From Hoylesella timonensis S9-PR14 (GTDB taxonomy: Bacteria; Bacteroidota; Bacteroidia; Bacteroidales; Bacteroidaceae): a DNA stretch of 37,506 nucleotides. Both the position numbers and the translations under genes were made by a program. The notes below the pieces were generated by a model. It did not search any database, had not been told where the DNA came from, and was given only the letters and a program-made list of their open reading frames with translations. The stretch is from assembly GCF_000762405.1 (NCBI RefSeq), contig NZ_JRPQ01000126.1:246-37751 (forward strand), given 5' to 3'. Numbering within the stretch: position 1 is the stretch's first letter; every line of letters begins with the position of its first letter. Below are positions 1-8,590 of the stretch, in pieces.

Positions 1-223
1 GTTTCATGACAACGCATTACGAACATCGCTCATATTTGGCGTATTTGCCACCAACAGTGCCGCTGGTGGTCTACATGCGAGTTTTGAGAGGCACTTTGTA
101 AAGAAAATTCAGCATCTTTTTGATGAAGAGACGCACCTTAGTTTGTCCACTTTTTTTGTCCCAATCGTGGGTCGGTTTTCGTGCCTTCGATTGAGAAGGA
201 GCGAGGGTACACCGCCCCATGAC
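1..223. other. Edge region without a supported gene
   Basis: This stretch lies downstream of the minus-strand gene that ends at 224. I see no gene that I can support. A 49-codon minus-strand frame (71-220) starts 3 bp past that gene's stop, but it has no recognisable family and a skewed basic composition. The segment 39-91 resembles 22663-22715 and is listed separately as a dispersed repeat. Confidence 0.4.
39..91 (+). repeat. Dispersed intergenic repeat, copy 1 (partner 22663-22715)
   Basis: The two 53-bp segments share a 10-bp identical block at the start (GCGTATTTGC). A 26-bp spacer of the same length but low identity follows. They end in a 17-bp block with one mismatch (ATGCGAGTTTTGAGAGG here, ATGCGAGTATTGAGAGG in the partner). 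Both lie outside recognised genes. The equal spacing suggests a common origin rather than chance, but the element type is unknown. Confidence 0.45.
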
Positions 224-652
224 TTATTTGGAGCGAACAAACACCAACTCCTTGGGCAGCTTTTTCCACTTTCTGTTGCGGGCTATCTTAATAGTGCTTC
301 CGTCCATTTGCTTGAGTGTGAAGGTGTTGTCACTGTTCTTGGTGAGCGTCGCTACCAAGTCCTCGCTGCCATAGTCGTTGATGATTTGCAAGGTGGCAAC
401 GTTCTTTCGAACTTTGGCAGAGGTGATGAGCCATTTGCGAGAATCGATGCTGTCTCCCAAGAACCCCGACATCGTGCCCAATAATTCTTGTTCTGGCACT
501 TCGATGTTATTGTCGTAAAAGTTCATTTGGATATAAATTCGGTATTCAGCGTTGCCAATCGTCCCCTGAAAGGGCTTTGCCGCCTGTTGTTGTGCCATGG
601 CTCCGAGCGTGCAGAGCCATAAAGCCAGACCTGTTAGTATGGTTTTCATCAT
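224..652 (-). CDS. Small secreted protein of unknown function
   Basis: This is a 142-residue protein that I cannot assign to a family. The first ~21 residues form a typical Sec signal peptide: a Lys near the start, then a Leu/Ala-rich core ending AMAQ. Cleavage would leave a ~120-residue periplasmic or exported domain. There is no lipobox Cys, so it is not an obvious lipoprotein. The mature part alternates hydrophobic and polar residues, suggesting a small beta-rich fold, and has a basic C-terminus (RNRKWKKLPKE). Two in-frame ATG codons sit at 652 and 649 and either could be the start. The gene is divergent from the glycogen synthase and has its own -7 box (TAACTTTG on the minus strand) at 673-680, about 20 nt upstream. 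It appears to be monocistronic. The signal peptide and open frame make the gene credible, but its role is unknown. Confidence 0.75.
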   Translation of the reverse strand: MMKTILTGLALWLCTLGAMAQQQAAKPFQGTIGNAEYRIYIQMNFYDNNIEVPEQELLGTMSGFLGDSIDSRKWLITSAKVRKNVATLQIINDYGSEDLVATLTKNSDNTFTLKQMDGSTIKIARNRKWKKLPKELVFVRSK

Positions 653-672
653 CTTGAAATGTTTGGTTGTTG

Positions 673-680
673 CAAAGTTA
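673..680 (-). promoter_or_regulatory. -7 promoter box for the secreted protein
   Basis: The minus strand reads TAACTTTG, a full match to the Bacteroidota -7 consensus TAnnTTTG, about 20 nt before the start codon. No good TTTG -33 box was found at the usual 19-21 nt spacing. Confidence 0.5.
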
Positions 681-731
681 CTGTTTTATATCAATAAAAG
701 CAGGTTTTTTAAGATATTATGAACATTTATG

Positions 732-762
732 TTTGGTATTCACCTTTTTTATATTATCTTTG
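732..762 (+). promoter_or_regulatory. Bacteroidota-type promoter of glgA-glgP
   Basis: TTTG at 732-735, a 19-nt spacer and TATCTTTG at 755-762 match the Bacteroidota consensus exactly. Transcription would begin near 769. That is downstream of the first in-frame ATG (729) and shortly before the ATG at 783, so the promoter itself decides the start codon of the following gene. Confidence 0.8.
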
Positions 763-782
763 TTGCAAAATATTCAACTTTA

Positions 783-2450
783 ATGACAACTAACGAGTTA
801 CTTCCCGATTATCTTTTTGAGTCGAGTTGGGAAGTTTGTAATAAAGTAGGAGGCATCTATACGGTGCTCTCTACGCATACAAAAACATTACGAGATCTGT
901 TGCAAGATCGTCTTATTTTTATCGGTCCGGATTGTTGGAAACAACGTCCATGTCCGTATTTCTTACCCGATGATTCCCTTTTCGCCGCATGGCAACAACA
1001 AGCCAAAGAGGAAGGACTCCGTGTGCGATTGGGGCGTTGGGATATTCCGGGAAAACCCATTGTCATTTTGGTGGATTTTGAGCCTTTCTATGCGCAGAAA
1101 AACCAACTTTATGCGGAGTTTTGGAACCTTTATCAAGTGGATAGCTTGCATGGCTACGGCGATTATGACGAGGCGTCGATGTTTTCGTATGCTGCCGGAA
1201 GGGTAGTGGAAAGCTTTTATCGCTCCCAACTGAATGCCACCCAACGCGTGGTGTATCATGGACACGAATGGATGACAGGACTTGGGTTGCTGTATGTGCG
1301 GCAACATGTGCCCGAAATAGCGACCGTCTTTACCACCCATGCCACCAGTATAGGGCGTAGCATTGCTGGAAACCACAAACCGCTCTATGCCTATCTCTCT
1401 GCCTATCAAGGCGATCAGATGTCGAGAGAACTCAATATAGAGAGCAAGCACTCGGTAGAAAAACAGACGGCGCACCATGTCGACTGCTTCACTACCGTGA
1501 GTGAAATCACGGCAAGCGAGTGCGCAGAACTCTTGGACAAACCTGTGGACGAGGTGTTGCCAAACGGTTTTGAAGACTCTTTTGTACCACAAGGAGCCGC
1601 CTTTACACGTCAGCGGAAAACTGCTCGAAAGCGATTGCTACAAGTGGCAAACGCTTTGATGGGGCATGCCTTTGGCGATGACACCCTCATTGTGTCCACC
1701 AGTGGGCGCTATGAGTTCAGAAACAAAGGCATTGATGTGTTTATCGATGCCATTCACCGTTTGCGACAGTCGCAGCACCTGTTGTCGAAAGACGTGTTGG
1801 CGGTGATTGCCGTCCCAGGTTGGGTGAGTGAAGCCCGCGCCGACTTGCAGCAACGACTCACAGAGCCACAGTGCTACGACACACCTTTATCATATCCCAT
1901 GCTCACGCACTGGTTGCACAACATGGAGCAAGATGCGGTGCTGACAAAGCTGGCACAGTTGGGTTTGCAAAATCAGTCCAGTGATAGGGTGAAGGTGATG
2001 TTTGTCCCTTGTTATCTCACGGGCGATGACGGCATTATTCAGTGCCCGTATTACGACTATCTGTTGGGCAACGATTTGTGCGCCTATCCGTCGTACTACG
2101 AGCCTTGGGGATATACGCCGCTCGAAGCAATAGCCTTCAAGGTGCCTTGCATCACCACCAATTTGGCAGGCTTTGGCATGTGGGCAGCCCACGAAGCTGG
2201 CACCACTCGGTTAGTGGAGTCGGGGGTTGAGGTAATTCATCGCACCGATGACAACGCTGCAGACGTGGCACAAGACATGGCGAACCTCTTGTTGCAGTTT
2301 GCCAACCTGCCCGCCGAGGAGGTAAATCGCATTCGAAGAAAGGCAGCAGCACTGTCTAAGAAGGCGCTGTGGAGTAAGTTCATCAAATATTATCTTTCTG
2401 CCTATAGTGAGGCACTGAAGAAAGCTGAAGAGAGAAATAAAATCAATTAA
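783..2450 (+). CDS. glgA: Glycogen synthase, GT3 (eukaryote-like) family
   Basis: The enzyme transfers glucose from a nucleotide sugar to the non-reducing end of glycogen in the cytoplasm. The 555-residue product carries the N-terminal donor-site signature [18 protein letters not shown] (residues 11-28), typical of GT3 glycogen synthases of fungi, animals and Bacteroidota rather than the bacterial GT5 type. It also has HGHEW and TTHATSIGR in the first Rossmann domain. The C-terminal domain has [15 protein letters not shown], whose Glu residues belong to the GT-B catalytic/donor site. The open frame extends upstream to 729, but those 18 codons overlap a full promoter, so I chose ATG 783. The phosphorylase gene begins 22 bp downstream, giving a synthesis and breakdown pair in one operon. 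Family assignment is secure. The preferred donor, UDP- or ADP-glucose, cannot be read from sequence alone. Confidence 0.93.
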   Translation: MTTNELLPDYLFESSWEVCNKVGGIYTVLSTHTKTLRDLLQDRLIFIGPDCWKQRPCPYFLPDDSLFAAWQQQAKEEGLRVRLGRWDIPGKPIVILVDFEPFYAQKNQLYAEFWNLYQVDSLHGYGDYDEASMFSYAAGRVVESFYRSQLNATQRVVYHGHEWMTGLGLLYVRQHVPEIATVFTTHATSIGRSIAGNHKPLYAYLSAYQGDQMSRELNIESKHSVEKQTAHHVDCFTTVSEITASECAELLDKPVDEVLPNGFEDSFVPQGAAFTRQRKTARKRLLQVANALMGHAFGDDTLIVSTSGRYEFRNKGIDVFIDAIHRLRQSQHLLSKDVLAVIAVPGWVSEARADLQQRLTEPQCYDTPLSYPMLTHWLHNMEQDAVLTKLAQLGLQNQSSDRVKVMFVPCYLTGDDGIIQCPYYDYLLGNDLCAYPSYYEPWGYTPLEAIAFKVPCITTNLAGFGMWAAHEAGTTRLVESGVEVIHRTDDNAADVAQDMANLLLQFANLPAEEVNRIRRKAAALSKKALWSKFIKYYLSAYSEALKKAEERNKIN

Positions 2451-2472
2451 AACCAAGATAAGAAACAAATTT

Positions 2473-5034
2473 ATGAAGATTAAAACAGGTTATGCCAATT
2501 CGCCTCAATGGAAAGAGGTGACCATCAAGTCAAGATTGCCCGAACAATTGAAGTGTTTGGACGAAATGGCGCACAACATGTGGTTTGGTTGGAATCACGA
2601 GGCACGCAGCTTGTTCAAGAGTTTGGACGAGAAACTGTATGAAGAAGTGAACCAAAATCCCGTCTTGTTGCTCGACAGACTGAGCTATGACCGCAAGGAG
2701 GAGATTGTGAACAATGCTGCCATGATGCAGCGTGTGCAGGATGTTTATCAGCAGTTCCGCACGTATATGGATGTGGAACCTGATAAGAGTCGCCCTTCTG
2801 TGGCTTATTTCAGCATGGAGTATGGTATCAATCAGGTGTTGAAAATCTACTCTGGCGGTTTGGGAATGTTGGCAGGCGATTACCTCAAAGAGGCATCGGA
2901 CAGCAACGTCGACATGTGTGCCGTTGGTTTCCTATATCGCTACGGCTACTTCAAACAGTCGTTGAGCATGGACGGTCAGCAAGTGGCACAATACGAAGCA
3001 CAAAACTTTAACGCCTTACCCATTGAACGTGAGGTAGATGAAAACGGCAACCCTATCGTGGTAGACGTTCCTTATCTCGACTACACGGTGCATGCCTACG
3101 TTTGGCGTGTCAATGTGGGGCGCATCAAGCTCTACCTCTTGGATACCGATAACGACATGAACTCGCCTTACGACCAGTCTATCACGCACGCTCTGTACGG
3201 TGGAGACTGGGAGAACCGCTTGAAACAAGAGATTATGTTGGGTGTGGGCGGTATGTTAGCACTGAAAAAATTAGGCATCAAGAAGCAAGTTTACCACTGC
3301 AACGAGGGTCATGCGGCACTCTGTAATTTGGAACGCTTGTGCGATTATGTGAAGAGCGGACTTACCTTCAATCAGGCAATGGAGCTGGTAAGAGCCTCCT
3401 CATTATATACGGTGCATACTCCTGTACCTGCTGGACACGACTACTTCGATGAGGCTTTGTTCGGAAAGTATATGAATGGCTATCCTGCGCTGTTGGGCAT
3501 CTCGTGGGATGAGTTCATCGGCATGGGACGAGAAAATCCTGACGACCACACAGAAAGATTCTGTATGAGTACCTTTGCTTGCAACACTTCGCAGGAAGTC
3601 AACGGTGTGAGCAAGCTGCATGGCTGGGTGAGTCAGAAAATGTTTGCACCTATCTGGCAGGGCTATTATCCTGAAGAGAGTCATGTGGGTTATGTCACCA
3701 ACGGTGTGCACTTACCCACATGGACCTCTACCGAGTTCCGTCGCATCTATGACAAGTACTTTGATGCGTCGTTCATGAGCGATCAGAGCAACGAAGAGAT
3801 TTGGCACGACATCTATCAGGTGCCAGATGCCGAAATATGGGAAACGCGTATGGCGTTGAAGAAGAAGTTGGTAGCCTATATTCGTGAGAAGTTTACGGAG
3901 AATTGGCTCAAGAATCAGGGCGACCCTTCGCGTGTGATGTCTCTCTTGGAGCGCATCAACCCCAATGCGCTGATGATAGGTTTCTGTCGTCGCTTTGCTA
4001 CTTACAAGCGCGCCCACTTGTTGTTTACCGACATTGAGCGACTCTCTAAGATTGTCAACAATCCCGAACGTCCAGTGTTGTTCTTCTTCTCAGGCAAGGC
4101 GCATCCTGCCGATGGCGCTGGACAGGGTCTCATCAAGAAGATTTATGAAATCAGTCAGCGCCCCGAGTTCTTGGGTAAGATTATCTTCTTGGAAGACTAT
4201 GACATGCAGTTGGCACGTAGATTAGTATCGGGCGTGGATATTTGGATGAACACACCAACTCGTCCGCTCGAGGCATCGGGTACATCGGGCGAGAAAGCCG
4301 AGATGAACGGTGTGGTAAACCTCTCTGTGCTTGACGGCTGGTGGGTTGAAGGTTATCGCGATGGTGCAGGATGGGCATTGCCTCAGAAGCGAACCTACGA
4401 GAACCAAGCGTACCAAGACCAGTTGGATGCTTCTACTATCTACTCAATGTTAGAGAACGAGATTATCCCGATGTTCTACCGACATGGAGAGCAGGGTTAT
4501 AGCAAGGAGTGGGTGAAGACCATCAAGAATTCTATTGCCACCATTGCTCCGCATTACACCATGAAGCGTCAGTTGGACGATTATTTCAGTAAATTCTATA
4601 TCAAACAGGCGCAACGTTTCGAGCAGTTGGATGCCAACAATCACCAAATAGCCAAAGACATCGCCCAGTGGAAAGAAAATTTGGTTGCGCATTGGGATGC
4701 GATCAATGTGGTTTCCAAGGACACTACCTTCTTGGAGAATGGCGGTGAAACGGGTGTACGCTATCAGGTGAAGTACGTGATTGACGAGCAAGGCTTGGAC
4801 GATGCCATCGGCTTGGAAATCGTATCATTGCGTACACTGCCCGACAGTGATGGACGTGAAGTGTACAAAATCATTCCGTTCAAGATGGTAAAGCATGAAG
4901 GAAACCAATATACCTTCGTGGCAGAATTGGAACCCGATGTTGCAGGCACCTTCAAATTGTGTGTGCGCATGTATCCAAAGAATGCTTACCTGCCTCACCG
5001 TCAGGACTTCTGTTATGTGAAATGGCTCGACTAA
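2473..5034 (+). CDS. glgP: Alpha-glucan (glycogen) phosphorylase, GT35
   Basis: The enzyme releases glucose-1-phosphate from alpha-1,4-glucans by phosphorolysis with pyridoxal phosphate. The 853 residues fit the bacterial and archaeal 'alpha-glucan phosphorylase' branch (TIGR02094-like) rather than the E. coli MalP/GlgP branch. Visible motifs are [10 protein letters not shown] near the N-terminus, [51 protein letters not shown], and the PLP region [14 protein letters not shown], in which the Lys is the expected Schiff-base residue. The last ~100 residues form a beta-rich tail typical of this branch. The gene follows glgA by 22 bp and is closed by a strong hairpin at 5056-5116, so the two probably form a bicistronic operon. 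No truncation or frameshift is visible. Confidence 0.93.
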   Translation: MKIKTGYANSPQWKEVTIKSRLPEQLKCLDEMAHNMWFGWNHEARSLFKSLDEKLYEEVNQNPVLLLDRLSYDRKEEIVNNAAMMQRVQDVYQQFRTYMDVEPDKSRPSVAYFSMEYGINQVLKIYSGGLGMLAGDYLKEASDSNVDMCAVGFLYRYGYFKQSLSMDGQQVAQYEAQNFNALPIEREVDENGNPIVVDVPYLDYTVHAYVWRVNVGRIKLYLLDTDNDMNSPYDQSITHALYGGDWENRLKQEIMLGVGGMLALKKLGIKKQVYHCNEGHAALCNLERLCDYVKSGLTFNQAMELVRASSLYTVHTPVPAGHDYFDEALFGKYMNGYPALLGISWDEFIGMGRENPDDHTERFCMSTFACNTSQEVNGVSKLHGWVSQKMFAPIWQGYYPEESHVGYVTNGVHLPTWTSTEFRRIYDKYFDASFMSDQSNEEIWHDIYQVPDAEIWETRMALKKKLVAYIREKFTENWLKNQGDPSRVMSLLERINPNALMIGFCRRFATYKRAHLLFTDIERLSKIVNNPERPVLFFFSGKAHPADGAGQGLIKKIYEISQRPEFLGKIIFLEDYDMQLARRLVSGVDIWMNTPTRPLEASGTSGEKAEMNGVVNLSVLDGWWVEGYRDGAGWALPQKRTYENQAYQDQLDASTIYSMLENEIIPMFYRHGEQGYSKEWVKTIKNSIATIAPHYTMKRQLDDYFSKFYIKQAQRFEQLDANNHQIAKDIAQWKENLVAHWDAINVVSKDTTFLENGGETGVRYQVKYVIDEQGLDDAIGLEIVSLRTLPDSDGREVYKIIPFKMVKHEGNQYTFVAELEPDVAGTFKLCVRMYPKNAYLPHRQDFCYVKWLD

Positions 5035-5055
5035 ATTGGTCGATACATCACTGAT

Positions 5056-5116
5056 ATACCTTTCAAAAAAAAGCACTTCGCAACTCTTGATGCGAAGTGC
5101 TTTTTTTGAAAGGTAT
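5056..5116. terminator. Bidirectional intrinsic terminator after glgP
   Basis: The arms ATACCTTTC-A8-GCACTTCGCA and TGCGAAGTGC-T7-GAAAGGTAT form a ~25-bp stem with a single extra base and a short loop. The T-run following the GC-rich inner stem fits rho-independent termination on the plus strand, and the A-run allows the same on the minus strand. Confidence 0.85.
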
Positions 5117-5165
5117 GCCAAAGTTTTTTCCTATTTGATCGTATTCTGTTGCTCTTTTTCTCTTT

Positions 5166-5195
5166 GCAACGGAATAACACGGAACAACACAGAGG
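5166..5195. repeat. Dispersed GCAACGGA / CACGGAA repeat, half copy
   Basis: The unit reads GCAACGGA, then ATAACACGGAA, then CAACACAGAGG. Its reverse complement resembles the right arm of the palindromic elements at 22190-22227 and 22782-22840 (TTCCGTG followed by TTCCGTTGC). It lies in an intergenic region, as do the other copies. Confidence 0.45.
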
Positions 5196-5294
5196 TGAGG
5201 TAAAGTTCGTTACGGCAGACAGTGCATGTCATCGCATCTTTTAACAACAAAAAACGCAAAAGAATCAAAAATACATTGCCGCAAAAGTCAATTG

Positions 5295-5319
5295 ACGAAA
5301 GAACGCCCCGTTCTTTCGT
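5295..5319. repeat. Perfect 11-bp hairpin in intergenic DNA
   Basis: ACGAAAGAACG (5295-5305), a CCC loop and CGTTCTTTCGT (5309-5319) form a perfect palindrome. It is not followed by a T-run on the plus strand, so it is a poor terminator. It lies ~140 bp upstream of the promoter at 5457 and could be an operator or a repeat remnant. Nothing else in 5117-5456 was recognised. Confidence 0.45.
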
Positions 5320-5456
5320 TGCTTCATAACACTCGCATATTTTCGTTTTTTCTGTGGAGTTCGTTGTTCTTTTCTTCTACACTGTTCACAACAAGAAAAA
5401 ATACCATCTTACATGAAAGAACTGTGCTTATTATAAAAAAAAATATTTAATTAAAA

Positions 5457-5488
5457 TTTGTAAGTATTGATAATTATGACTATCTTTG
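5457..5488 (+). promoter_or_regulatory. Bacteroidota-type promoter of the LRR surface-protein gene
   Basis: TTTG at 5457-5460, a 20-nt spacer and TATCTTTG at 5481-5488. Initiation near 5495 would give a leader of about 290 nt before the start at 5788, unusually long compared with the ~15-nt leader of glgA. The leader contains a short open frame and a hairpin, listed below. Confidence 0.75.
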
Positions 5489-5597
5489 CAGAAATTTACA
5501 ACAATTTATAACAATCTGTATTTAGCACATGGGCGATGTTTCTGCATATTCCGATGTTGCATATTTGTTTTTTGATAGCAGGAAAAAGGAGGAAATA

Positions 5598-5645
5598 ATG
5601 TTAATGAGTGTTATTACCCCCCCCCCAAGTATTATATTATATTAA
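5598..5645 (+). CDS. Putative 15-codon leader peptide with Shine-Dalgarno and Pro-Pro-Pro
   Basis: Inside the long leader of the LRR gene, AAGGAGG (5586-5592) sits 5 nt before an ATG. That is a near-perfect Shine-Dalgarno sequence in a phylum that seldom uses one. The frame reads MLMSVITPPPSIILY and then TAA. The three prolines are encoded by a run of ten C (5617-5626). Pro-Pro-Pro is a known ribosome-pausing sequence that needs EF-P. The stop lies 18 nt before a perfect hairpin at 5664-5686. With 9 or 11 C the frame would instead end at 5685 or 5698, inside or beyond the hairpin. Whether it is translated is unknown. The placement suggests a leader peptide that senses or switches expression of the downstream gene. 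Confidence 0.4.
   Translation: MLMSVITPPPSIILY
5617..5626 (+). repeat. Homopolymer C10 tract in the leader
   Basis: Ten consecutive C in an otherwise AT-rich leader. Such runs slip during replication and are classic phase-variation sites. This one lies within the putative leader peptide, so a length change would alter its reading frame. The stated length could also be affected by sequencing error. Confidence 0.8.
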
Positions 5646-5663
5646 CAAAACGCTTTTTACGTG

Positions 5664-5686
5664 CTTACCTTGTTCGCAAAGGTAAG
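5664..5686 (+). promoter_or_regulatory. Leader hairpin before the LRR gene
   Basis: CTTACCTT (5664-5671), a 7-nt loop and AAGGTAAG (5679-5686) form a perfect 8-bp stem. The sequence after it is not T-rich, so it is not a standard terminator. A second, shorter dyad (GCAAA...TTTGC) follows near 5737. Together they suggest a structured mRNA leader. Confidence 0.5.
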
Positions 5687-5787
5687 TCCACTTCGTGACG
5701 CACGATTGCTATGGGCAGTCTTGCGCAAAGGGCGTTTGCACTTATTTCACAGCAGAATATTCATAAAACCTATAAACTTTTTCAACG

Positions 5788-8094
5788 ATGAAACAACGTT
5801 ACATGCTTAAAACAAAACGACGCGGTATATTCCTCGTCTTGTTCCTAATGATGACCCTGCCAATGGTGGCGCAAAATGCTGTCGAATATTTCGAAGAAGG
5901 CGGTCTGAAATACCGCATACTGGATGCAACAAAACAAACCATCAGCGTAGAGCCCCAAACAGATTTTTCAAAATATGACCCAGCTGCTGGAGACAACCAC
6001 CCTGCCTATGATAATCAGTTGAGTGGAACATTAGACTTCACCAATCCCGTCTTTCACGGTGGTAAACAATGGACGGTGACCGAGATTGGCGAAAGGGCTT
6101 TACAGAGAGTAAACATCACGGAGGTGATACTTCCTGAAGGCATCACAAAAATTGGATACAAAGCGTTTTTCAAGACAATTTCATTGAAAAATATCAATTT
6201 CCCAAAATCCTTGAAGGCTATTGAACAACAGGCATTCCGTGGTAGCGGTTTGACAGAGGTCAACATCCCTGGCGCAACGGCAATAGGCAATGCAGCCTTT
6301 TTGTCATGCACCGACATGAAAACGCTCACGATACCAAACGTGACATTCTTGGGAACGATGTGTTTCAGGCATTGCTCCCAGCTGAAAACCGTGACGGTTC
6401 CGGTTTCCGCAAATATAGGAAAAAAACTAGATGCGTCATTGAAAGATTATAATCTGTTGTTCAATTTGATCAAAAACAAAAAAAAGTCGATATATTACGA
6501 GAACAACTCCGGTAACGTAGCCTTTGGCGATTGCTATAACTTGACAGAAGCAACCCTGCAGGATGGCATCACGACAGTTCCTGAAGCCATGTTCTCTTTT
6601 TGCGGAGACTTGAAAAACATCACTATCCCAGCCTCGGTAAAAAGTGTTCAAGACGACGCTTTCAGATGCTGCTTTAGCCTTACCTCCATGAACATTCCAG
6701 AAGTGGAAAGTATAGGGAATAGTGCCTTTTTAGAGTGTTGGAATTTAAGGGGCGACTTGATTCTATCCAATAAAGTGAAAGAGATAAAAGATTTTGCCTT
6801 TGATCACACTGGTTTTTCAGGGATTAAATGGGAAGGAACTGACGGATGCAAGATAGGCAATAGCGTGTTTCACAACTGTCCTTTATTGGAGTACGTTGAC
6901 CTACATAAGCTAAAAGCCCCCACGGTAAATAATAAAACATTGACACGGCATGACCCAAACTCGCAGGCTAACTTCGCAAATGGATTGCTGTCGCGCACCA
7001 TTGTTTACCTTCCCCAAGGCGTGGACTTCGGTTTCGAGGATGGAGAGGATGTGAACTTTGTAAAGAGTGATGGCACATGCACTAAACTGAGTGTGCAGGA
7101 TGGCGCCGACTTCGAGTTCCCCATAAAGTTCACGGCTAAAGAGGCTGTCTATAATAAATGGGAGGTAGATGCAATTCCATTAGATCCAGAAAATAGCAAG
7201 ATTCGTTACGCTGATTGGAACTGGTTGTGGGATACTGACGACTCGAAAACATATGATTTTGGAGATTTTCTCTTTTTTGAAGAGGATGAAGATGGTAAAG
7301 GTGAAATAATGCCCCTTATCGAATATCGTGACTTCTCTGGTATAAAAGATGGCAAGAACTGCTTCACCATGTTGCTGCCCTATGAGGTTAAATTACCGAA
7401 AGGCTTCCGTGCTTACGAACTACACTTAAAAGACAACTACGCAACTCCTCTTCAAGGAGAAAGCGATTATACGCAATATTACTTGTTCCAATCTGTTGAT
7501 GATGGGAGCGTGCTCGAAGCCAACAAGCCTTACCTGCTGCGCATTGTAGACGGACAGGAACATACCTCAGAGGAATTTGTTGCCACTGACGTGAAGATTG
7601 CGGCATCGGGTAGTACTGTCAAGGTAAATGATGATGGCAATGAAGTCACCGAGACATCTTCAACCTCCGCTTTTCACAACGTCTATTCCGGCACGCTCAA
7701 GCCGCAAGGTTATAAAGCTGTTGAGCCTAATCAGGAATTCCTCTTCATGGGCGGCACGGAGCGACTTAACAATGAATTGGCTGCCAATCTCAACACTTGG
7801 TTGCTGAACACGGACAGCAAGGGGATTGACGTATGGAGGCCAGTAAATGGAGGAACAGCCACAGCGGCACCATTCCGTGGCTACATCCAACCAAGGAACA
7901 ATGCGACGAGCAATGCCAAGCACTTTATCGTCCTTATGGAAAACGAGACAACGGGGATAGACGACTTGCAGCAAGACAAGGCACTGAACGGCGCACAGCG
8001 CATCTACACACTCGACGGACGCTACGTAGGCACCAGCTTCGATACCCTGCCTAATGGCATCTATGTAATCAAAGGTAAGAAAATTGTAAAATAA
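5788..8094 (+). CDS. BspA-like leucine-rich repeat surface protein
   Basis: The 768-residue exported protein belongs to the BspA / Treponema-type LRR group, whose members bind host matrix proteins or other bacteria. A basic N-terminus and a hydrophobic stretch ending PMVAQ form the signal peptide (residues ~1-29). Residues ~80-420 hold LRR_5 units with the recurring pattern 'I-G..AF..C..L....IP', for example IGNAAFLSC, IGNSAFLEC and VQDDAFRCC. A non-repeat region of ~300 residues follows. The last ~30 residues (IYTLDGRYVG ... LPNGIYVIKGKKIVK) resemble type IX secretion sorting tails. ATG 5788 and ATG 5803 are both possible starts. The gene has its own promoter and long leader and is followed after 6 bp by a small companion gene. 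The substrate or binding partner cannot be read from sequence. Confidence 0.85.
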   Translation: MKQRYMLKTKRRGIFLVLFLMMTLPMVAQNAVEYFEEGGLKYRILDATKQTISVEPQTDFSKYDPAAGDNHPAYDNQLSGTLDFTNPVFHGGKQWTVTEIGERALQRVNITEVILPEGITKIGYKAFFKTISLKNINFPKSLKAIEQQAFRGSGLTEVNIPGATAIGNAAFLSCTDMKTLTIPNVTFLGTMCFRHCSQLKTVTVPVSANIGKKLDASLKDYNLLFNLIKNKKKSIYYENNSGNVAFGDCYNLTEATLQDGITTVPEAMFSFCGDLKNITIPASVKSVQDDAFRCCFSLTSMNIPEVESIGNSAFLECWNLRGDLILSNKVKEIKDFAFDHTGFSGIKWEGTDGCKIGNSVFHNCPLLEYVDLHKLKAPTVNNKTLTRHDPNSQANFANGLLSRTIVYLPQGVDFGFEDGEDVNFVKSDGTCTKLSVQDGADFEFPIKFTAKEAVYNKWEVDAIPLDPENSKIRYADWNWLWDTDDSKTYDFGDFLFFEEDEDGKGEIMPLIEYRDFSGIKDGKNCFTMLLPYEVKLPKGFRAYELHLKDNYATPLQGESDYTQYYLFQSVDDGSVLEANKPYLLRIVDGQEHTSEEFVATDVKIAASGSTVKVNDDGNEVTETSSTSAFHNVYSGTLKPQGYKAVEPNQEFLFMGGTERLNNELAANLNTWLLNTDSKGIDVWRPVNGGTATAAPFRGYIQPRNNATSNAKHFIVLMENETTGIDDLQQDKALNGAQRIYTLDGRYVGTSFDTLPNGIYVIKGKKIVK

Positions 8095-8100
8095 CGCAAG

Positions 8101-8331
8101 ATGAAAACAGAAAACCTCAACAACAAAGTGCGCATGAATAGAAAGCGCACTTACATCAAACCTTGTATCGACATCATCAAGCTGGAAACAAACTATGGAG
8201 TGATGGAGGCTAAGAGCATAGCCATCGATGAACATACCCCAGCTACAGGTAGCGGCAACGCCAAGCAATTTGACATGTCTGAAGATACGTGGGGTGACAA
8301 CCACGAAGGCGATATAGACATCTTTAAATAA
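8101..8331 (+). CDS. Small companion protein with YIKP motif, unknown function
   Basis: This 76-residue protein starts 6 bp after the LRR gene stops, so it is almost certainly co-transcribed with it. It has no signal peptide. A basic N-terminal part (RMNRKRTYIKP) is followed by a hydrophobic alternating stretch (CIDIIKLE) and a long acidic, Gly-rich tail with WGD and EGDIDIF. The pattern [KR]-x-Y-[IL]-K-P-x-[IV]-x-[IL]-[IL]-x-[LV]-E recurs in the 53-residue protein at 19185-19346, which likewise follows a surface-protein gene. An internal ATG at 8134 would give a shorter form that keeps the motif. From memory, short proteins of this style are common in Prevotella and Bacteroides and lack a known function. 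A cytoplasmic partner or an exported peptide are both possible. Confidence 0.7.
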   Translation: MKTENLNNKVRMNRKRTYIKPCIDIIKLETNYGVMEAKSIAIDEHTPATGSGNAKQFDMSEDTWGDNHEGDIDIFK

Positions 8332-8382
8332 AGACAGCTCCACTCACGATGCCGTCTATTCACCATGAGGCGGTATAGAAGG

Positions 8383-8425
8383 ACAGGGTTACCTTTCGAC
8401 CAAACGGGACGACAGGTAACCCTGT
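8383..8425. terminator. 12-bp inverted repeat between convergent genes
   Basis: ACAGGGTTACCT (8383-8394) pairs perfectly with AGGTAACCCTGT (8414-8425) across a 19-nt loop, ~50 bp past the small companion gene. The right arm is followed by TTTCGTATA, a weak T-run. It is probably a terminator for the plus-strand operon, but the large loop leaves another role possible. Confidence 0.55.
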
Positions 8426-8509
8426 TTCGTATATAGACCTTGCCATACATGGCGCTTTCGTTTACGCTAATGTGTTGAACAACAAACGTAAAGTAGGACA
8501 TACATGCAA

Positions 8510-8575
8510 CAGCCCATTCAACTCCGGAAAGGTCACGAGAATGTTTCTTTGCCTTGTCTAAAGATGAATGGGCTG
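8510..8575. terminator. 11-bp inverted repeat downstream of the C10 protease gene
   Basis: CAGCCCATTCA (8510-8520) is complementary to TGAATGGGCTG (8565-8575), with a 44-nt spacer, just past the 3' end of the minus-strand protease gene. It may be part of a termination or mRNA-stability structure. There is no adjacent T-run, so the call is tentative. Otherwise 8332-8590 holds no gene. Confidence 0.35.
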
Positions 8576-8590
8576 ATATGGATATGCTTA

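Noticed and set aside
71..220. 49-codon minus-strand frame after the small secreted protein
   Set aside because: Basic, low-information sequence with no motif or conservation evidence; it also overlaps a dispersed repeat.
729..782. N-terminal extension of the glycogen synthase frame
   Set aside because: It overlaps a complete TTTG-19-TATCTTTG promoter and the family starts at the [10 protein letters not shown] region.
963..1592. 209-codon minus-strand open frame inside glgA
   Set aside because: Antisense shadow of a clearly coding GT3 gene; its sequence resembles no family.
5226..5450. 74-codon frame upstream of the LRR promoter
   Set aside because: Composition is Phe/Ser/Lys-rich noise; it spans a perfect palindrome and precedes a promoter.
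7660..8343. 227-codon minus-strand open frame over the end of the LRR gene
   Set aside because: Antisense to the conserved sorting tail and the small companion gene; no recognisable domain.
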